A DNA stretch of 16,668 nt from an uncultured Chlamydiae bacterium (GTDB lineage: Bacteria > Chlamydiota > Chlamydiia > Chlamydiales > SM23-39), in the NCBI GenBank assembly GCA_903909295.1, contig CAIVVG010000050.1, forward strand, positions 1 to 16,668, read 5' to 3'. Below are positions 14,318-16,668 of the stretch, in pieces; the first letter of the stretch is position 1; the number at the start of each line of letters is the position of its first letter. A program made the translations under genes and the position numbers. The notes under the pieces are model-generated. The model ran no database searches, had not been told where the DNA came from, and saw only the letters and a program-made list of their open reading frames with translations.

Positions 14318-14782
14318 ATGACAACTACTGCTACAGGAAAATCAGAAAACTCATCTTTATTCTCAAAGATCACTTACACTCTCTGCGTTGTAGGCTTTGC
14401 AGAGACCTCGACGCGGTTTCTACGGAATCTCTGGGATCTCAAGGATGTTAAGGATGTTCTAAATAAGACCCAGCTCATCTCTAATTTAGGCGGCGCGGCG
14501 TTTTACGGCGCTACGGTACACTTCCCTCAATTGAATACGCTCGGGGCTGCTGTCTTTACGGGCTATGCGATCCAAAATGCGGCCCACCAAAACACGTACC
14601 AACCCAGCAAGTTGGTAGGGCTCGCAGGGCGAACGGTTCTTCAACATGCGCAAACTATGGCGACCCCCCTCATTGAAAAAGTGAGAGAGGCCTTACCTAA
14701 AGTGACAAACCCTCATCACCCATCGTGGTTAGGAGTGGCTGCACTGGGCGCTCTGAGCATTGCCCGCTACTTAAGAGGATAG
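14318..14782 (+). CDS. Small hypothetical protein with hydrophobic segments
   Basis: I do not recognise this 154-residue protein. The N-terminus is Ser/Thr-rich (MTTTATGKSENSS), followed by apolar stretches at about 18-29, 53-67, 72-89 and 137-152 that are rich in Ala and Gly and could be short membrane helices. Between them are charged parts, including WDLKDVKDVL at 39-48 and IEKVREALPKV at 119-129. There is no clear cleavable signal peptide. The gene has a well-formed promoter and Shine-Dalgarno, which argues that it is real. Its 3' end overlaps the convergent psd gene by 12 bp. Its place beside the RING gene and inside the accessory block would fit an inclusion-membrane or envelope protein, but nothing in the sequence proves this. 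Confidence 0.7.
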   Translation: MTTTATGKSENSSLFSKITYTLCVVGFAETSTRFLRNLWDLKDVKDVLNKTQLISNLGGAAFYGATVHFPQLNTLGAAVFTGYAIQNAAHQNTYQPSKLVGLAGRTVLQHAQTMATPLIEKVREALPKVTNPHHPSWLGVAALGALSIARYLRG

Positions 14783-15664
14783 GGTCGCAAACCCTTGGCC
14801 GAATCGGCCAAGGGTTTCGAGGCCGAGCTGAGAATTGGCAATGAGGTCCTGGTCGAACTGGACGTGCCCTTTTTCAAAGAGGAGCACGAGGCAAGAGCCG
14901 CCGAATTCAAAGTACCCTTTCTCATCCCCCTTCCGAATGGGCTGATGGGGAATAAATGTCTGATGGATCGACCCCACCGCGGTCGCTCCGATTTCTACGT
15001 AGAGAATCTTTCCAAAATCTGTCTTGAGCTCGGTCACCACTCGCTTATTTTCCGAGAGGATGGCGAGCCGTTTTTTTAGCGCGATGGGGTTGACTGAGTA
15101 GAGAAAGCCGTTGATGAGGTGGGGGGCTCCGGGGACGGCGTCGCAGGGGAAGTGGAATCGGTGGTAGTCGATGGGGCAGAGGCGGACAATGGCCATCGAG
15201 CCGTTTTGGAAGCGGCGCGTGAGGGTGGGGTTTTGCAAGAACGCCGCGAGGTCGAATTGCTGCCCTTTAATGGAAAAAGAACCGATCTGGGGGTAGACCA
15301 GATAACGGCCGTCTGCGGGCATGGCCAGGCGGTGGGGGGCGGTTTCAATGGGGCGGCATTCCTTGCGGAGCTTCCGAGTGAAAAAATCGTTGAATGAGGC
15401 GAAGTGGCGGGTTTGAAACTCGCCCTCGTCGATACCGTAGTAGTTGATGAAGGGTTTTACTTTATGCCGACTGTAAGGCAATTTTTGAAAAAACCCGTAC
15501 AAGCGGGAAAACAGGGGGAAGCAGGAGAAGAGGGTGAGCAGAATCGTCGCCAAGCCCCTCTGAAGGGGGTTTCCGTCGCCGTAGAGGAAGGCCAAGGAAC
15601 GGTGTCCGTAGACCTTTTCCGCGGCCTTGAGGCCCGTCTTGCGATCGATATAGGTGATTTCCAT
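14771..15664 (-). CDS. psd: Phosphatidylserine decarboxylase proenzyme
   Basis: Psd makes phosphatidylethanolamine from phosphatidylserine at the inner membrane. It is a pyruvoyl enzyme made by self-cleavage of the proenzyme. The 297-residue reading has FNDFFTRKL at 91-99, MPADGRYLVYP at 115-125 (Asp118), PIDYHRFHFP at 164-173 (His168), VEIGATAVGSI at 223-233 and the cleavage site FGGSC at 254-258, where Gly256-Ser257 would be cut. The family usually has (L/G)GST, so Cys replaces Thr. An apolar stretch at ~36-55 may sit at the membrane. I prefer ATG 15664 over a TTG at 15682, which adds six residues; neither has a clear Shine-Dalgarno. It lies divergent from secA, as psd lies close to secA in chlamydiae. 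Its last codons contain the perfect palindrome 14789-14817. Confidence 0.93.
   Translation of the reverse strand: MEITYIDRKTGLKAAEKVYGHRSLAFLYGDGNPLQRGLATILLTLFSCFPLFSRLYGFFQKLPYSRHKVKPFINYYGIDEGEFQTRHFASFNDFFTRKLRKECRPIETAPHRLAMPADGRYLVYPQIGSFSIKGQQFDLAAFLQNPTLTRRFQNGSMAIVRLCPIDYHRFHFPCDAVPGAPHLINGFLYSVNPIALKKRLAILSENKRVVTELKTDFGKILYVEIGATAVGSIHQTFIPHQPIRKGDEKGYFEFGGSCLVLLFEKGHVQFDQDLIANSQLGLETLGRFGQGFATLSS
14789..14817 (+). terminator. Strong GC-rich hairpin at the convergent 3' ends, likely terminator
   Basis: AAACCCTTGGCCGA (14789-14802) and TCGGCCAAGGGTTT (14804-14817) are perfect reverse complements around a single A, giving a long stem just after the stop of the small hypothetical gene. 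The trailing T-run is only three bases. The same bases encode ETLGRFGQG near the C-terminus of Psd on the other strand, so the hairpin is inside a coding region. It could end transcription from the plus strand and limit collision of the convergent transcripts. Confidence 0.5.
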
Positions 15665-15699
15665 GGGACTTGAGCATAACAAAAGGCAATTTTTAAACC

Positions 15700-15728
15700 T
15701 TGAGAAAAAAGCGAAATCTTATTAGAAT
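15700..15728 (+). promoter_or_regulatory. Predicted promoter of secA
   Basis: TTGAGA (15700-15705) and TAGAAT (15723-15728) each match the consensus at five of six positions with an ideal 17-nt spacer. The predicted start is near 15735. AAAGGGA at 15743-15749 is a suitable ribosome site nine bases before the secA ATG. Confidence 0.65.
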
Positions 15729-15758
15729 TTTCGGTAGTACTCAAAGGGACTATCAACG

Positions 15759-16668
15759 ATGTTTGGACTGATCAAAAAAATGTTTGGGACTTACCAGTCC
15801 CGCCTGCTGAAGAAATACCGACGTCTCGTCCCTGAAATCAATGCCTGGGAAGAAAAATTTCAATCCCTTCCAGAGGGAGACATCCAGGAAAAAACAGCTG
15901 AGTTCAAGGTCCGATTAACGAAGGGAGAATCGCTCGAATCGCTCCTCCCCGAAGCTTTTGGTCTCGTCAAAAATGCATGCCGCCGTTTGTGCGGCTCGGA
16001 TGTCCACGTATCCGGGTATGAGCAAAAATGGGACATGATCCCCTATGACGTACAGATCATGGGCGCCATTGCGATGTTCCACGGCTCGATTGCCGAAATG
16101 CAAACGGGGGAAGGAAAGACTCTCACCGCGGCAATGCCTCTCTACCTGCATGCGCTAACAGGGCAGCCGACTCATCTGGTTACGGTCAATGACTATTTGG
16201 CGAAGAGAGACTGCGAGTGGATCGGTTCTGTCTTTCGCAAATTGGGGCTGACAGTCGCCTCGCTCACAAATGATGTTCCCCCTTTCAAGAGAAAAGAAGT
16301 GTACGCCGCCGATATCGTTTATGGAACGGCTTCTGAATTCGGATTTGACTATCTGCGCGACAACTCGATGGCCAACCACAGAAAAGAGCAGGTGCAAAGG
16401 GGCCACTATTTCGCGATGGTCGATGAGATCGACTCGATCCTGATCGACGAAGCTCGCACACCGCTCATCATTTCGGGTCCTGCTCAAGAGAGCCGCCAAC
16501 TCTACGACGAACTCAAAGAGGGGGTTGCCCACCTCGTTCGGGTCCAGCGCGATTTTTGTAACCACCTCGCAGCCGCTGCGCGCCGCACTCTCGAATCTCT
16601 GGCTCTCTTGGATGAGGGGCAGGGCGAAAAGAAAAAGCTCTCCAAGGACGAAGAAAAGAAGAAAAAAG
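15759..16668 (+). CDS. secA: Preprotein translocase ATPase SecA, 3' end cut by window
   Basis: SecA drives unfolded preproteins through SecYEG with ATP. The first 303 residues are present and the frame is open at the right edge. Walker A is AEMQTGEGKT at 112-121, VTVNDYLAKRD at 141-151 is the conserved motif after it, GTASEFGFDYLRDN at 189-202 follows, and VDEIDSILIDEARTPLIISG at 221-240 is the DEAD-type Walker B region. After SGP (239-241) most bacterial proteins continue directly. Here a helical insertion begins (LKEGVAHLVRVQRDFCNHL, then ARRTLESLALL) and passes into a Lys/Glu-rich stretch at ~289-303. A similar insertion is what I recall of chlamydial SecA. ATG 15759 is supported by the N-terminus MFGLIKKMFG and the ribosome site. 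Confidence 0.96.
   Translation, partial: MFGLIKKMFGTYQSRLLKKYRRLVPEINAWEEKFQSLPEGDIQEKTAEFKVRLTKGESLESLLPEAFGLVKNACRRLCGSDVHVSGYEQKWDMIPYDVQIMGAIAMFHGSIAEMQTGEGKTLTAAMPLYLHALTGQPTHLVTVNDYLAKRDCEWIGSVFRKLGLTVASLTNDVPPFKRKEVYAADIVYGTASEFGFDYLRDNSMANHRKEQVQRGHYFAMVDEIDSILIDEARTPLIISGPAQESRQLYDELKEGVAHLVRVQRDFCNHLAAAARRTLESLALLDEGQGEKKKLSKDEEKKKK

Noticed and set aside
15665..15682. TTG start for psd
   Set aside because: Adds six residues without a ribosome site; ATG 15664 gives a typical start, though the choice is not certain.
1..16668. CRISPR arrays, tRNA/rRNA genes, insertion sequences, integrase or toxin-antitoxin pairs
   Set aside because: Looked for regular direct repeats, cloverleaf-like segments and transposase or recombinase motifs; none seen by eye.

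Overview
The window looks like a chromosomal segment of a member of the Chlamydiota, probably an environmental (amoeba- or protist-associated) lineage rather than the animal-pathogen genus. Three things point there. The gene pairs mnmE-nth, psd-secA and gpsA-UAP1-like pyrophosphorylase recall the chlamydial gene order (from memory, C. trachomatis CT697/698, CT699-701 and CT714/715). The SecA fragment runs, after its SGP motif, into an insertion resembling the one I remember from chlamydial SecA. There is also a eukaryote-type RING-finger protein, as expected in a bacterium living inside eukaryotic cells. The species cannot be named from the sequence.

Layout. (1) 1-830, plus strand: the 3' part of a UDP-glucuronate 4-epimerase. 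(2) 934-3340, minus strand, A+T-richer: an unrecognised protein with a tandemly duplicated ~80-residue domain, then an AAA ATPase of the ArchATPase/DUF234 type. The ATPase promoter region carries two 40-bp palindromes in tandem. (3) 3368-8266, minus strand: a tightly overlapping operon, in transcription order waaF-like heptosyltransferase, a GT9/UAP1-like sugar-nucleotide pyrophosphorylase fusion, gpsA and nnr. It joins envelope sugar and phospholipid precursor genes to NAD(P)HX repair. (4) 8474-11526, plus strand: ruvC, ruvA, mnmE and nth, closely packed housekeeping genes for Holliday-junction processing, tRNA wobble modification and base-excision repair. (5) 11527-14782: an accessory block between nth and psd. 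It holds an AAA/DUF4143 ATPase (minus) preceded by two abutting perfect palindromes, a RING-finger plus alpha-helical-repeat protein (minus; candidate secreted ubiquitin ligase) and a small membrane-like hypothetical protein (plus). (6) 14771-16668: psd (minus) and the divergent 5' part of secA (plus, cut by the window end).

The items most worth attention are the RING-finger protein, the GT9-pyrophosphorylase fusion, the paired palindromes upstream of both AAA ATPase genes, and the duplicated-domain orphan protein. There is no gene-free stretch longer than about 210 bases. I saw no tRNA, rRNA, CRISPR array, transposase or integrase.
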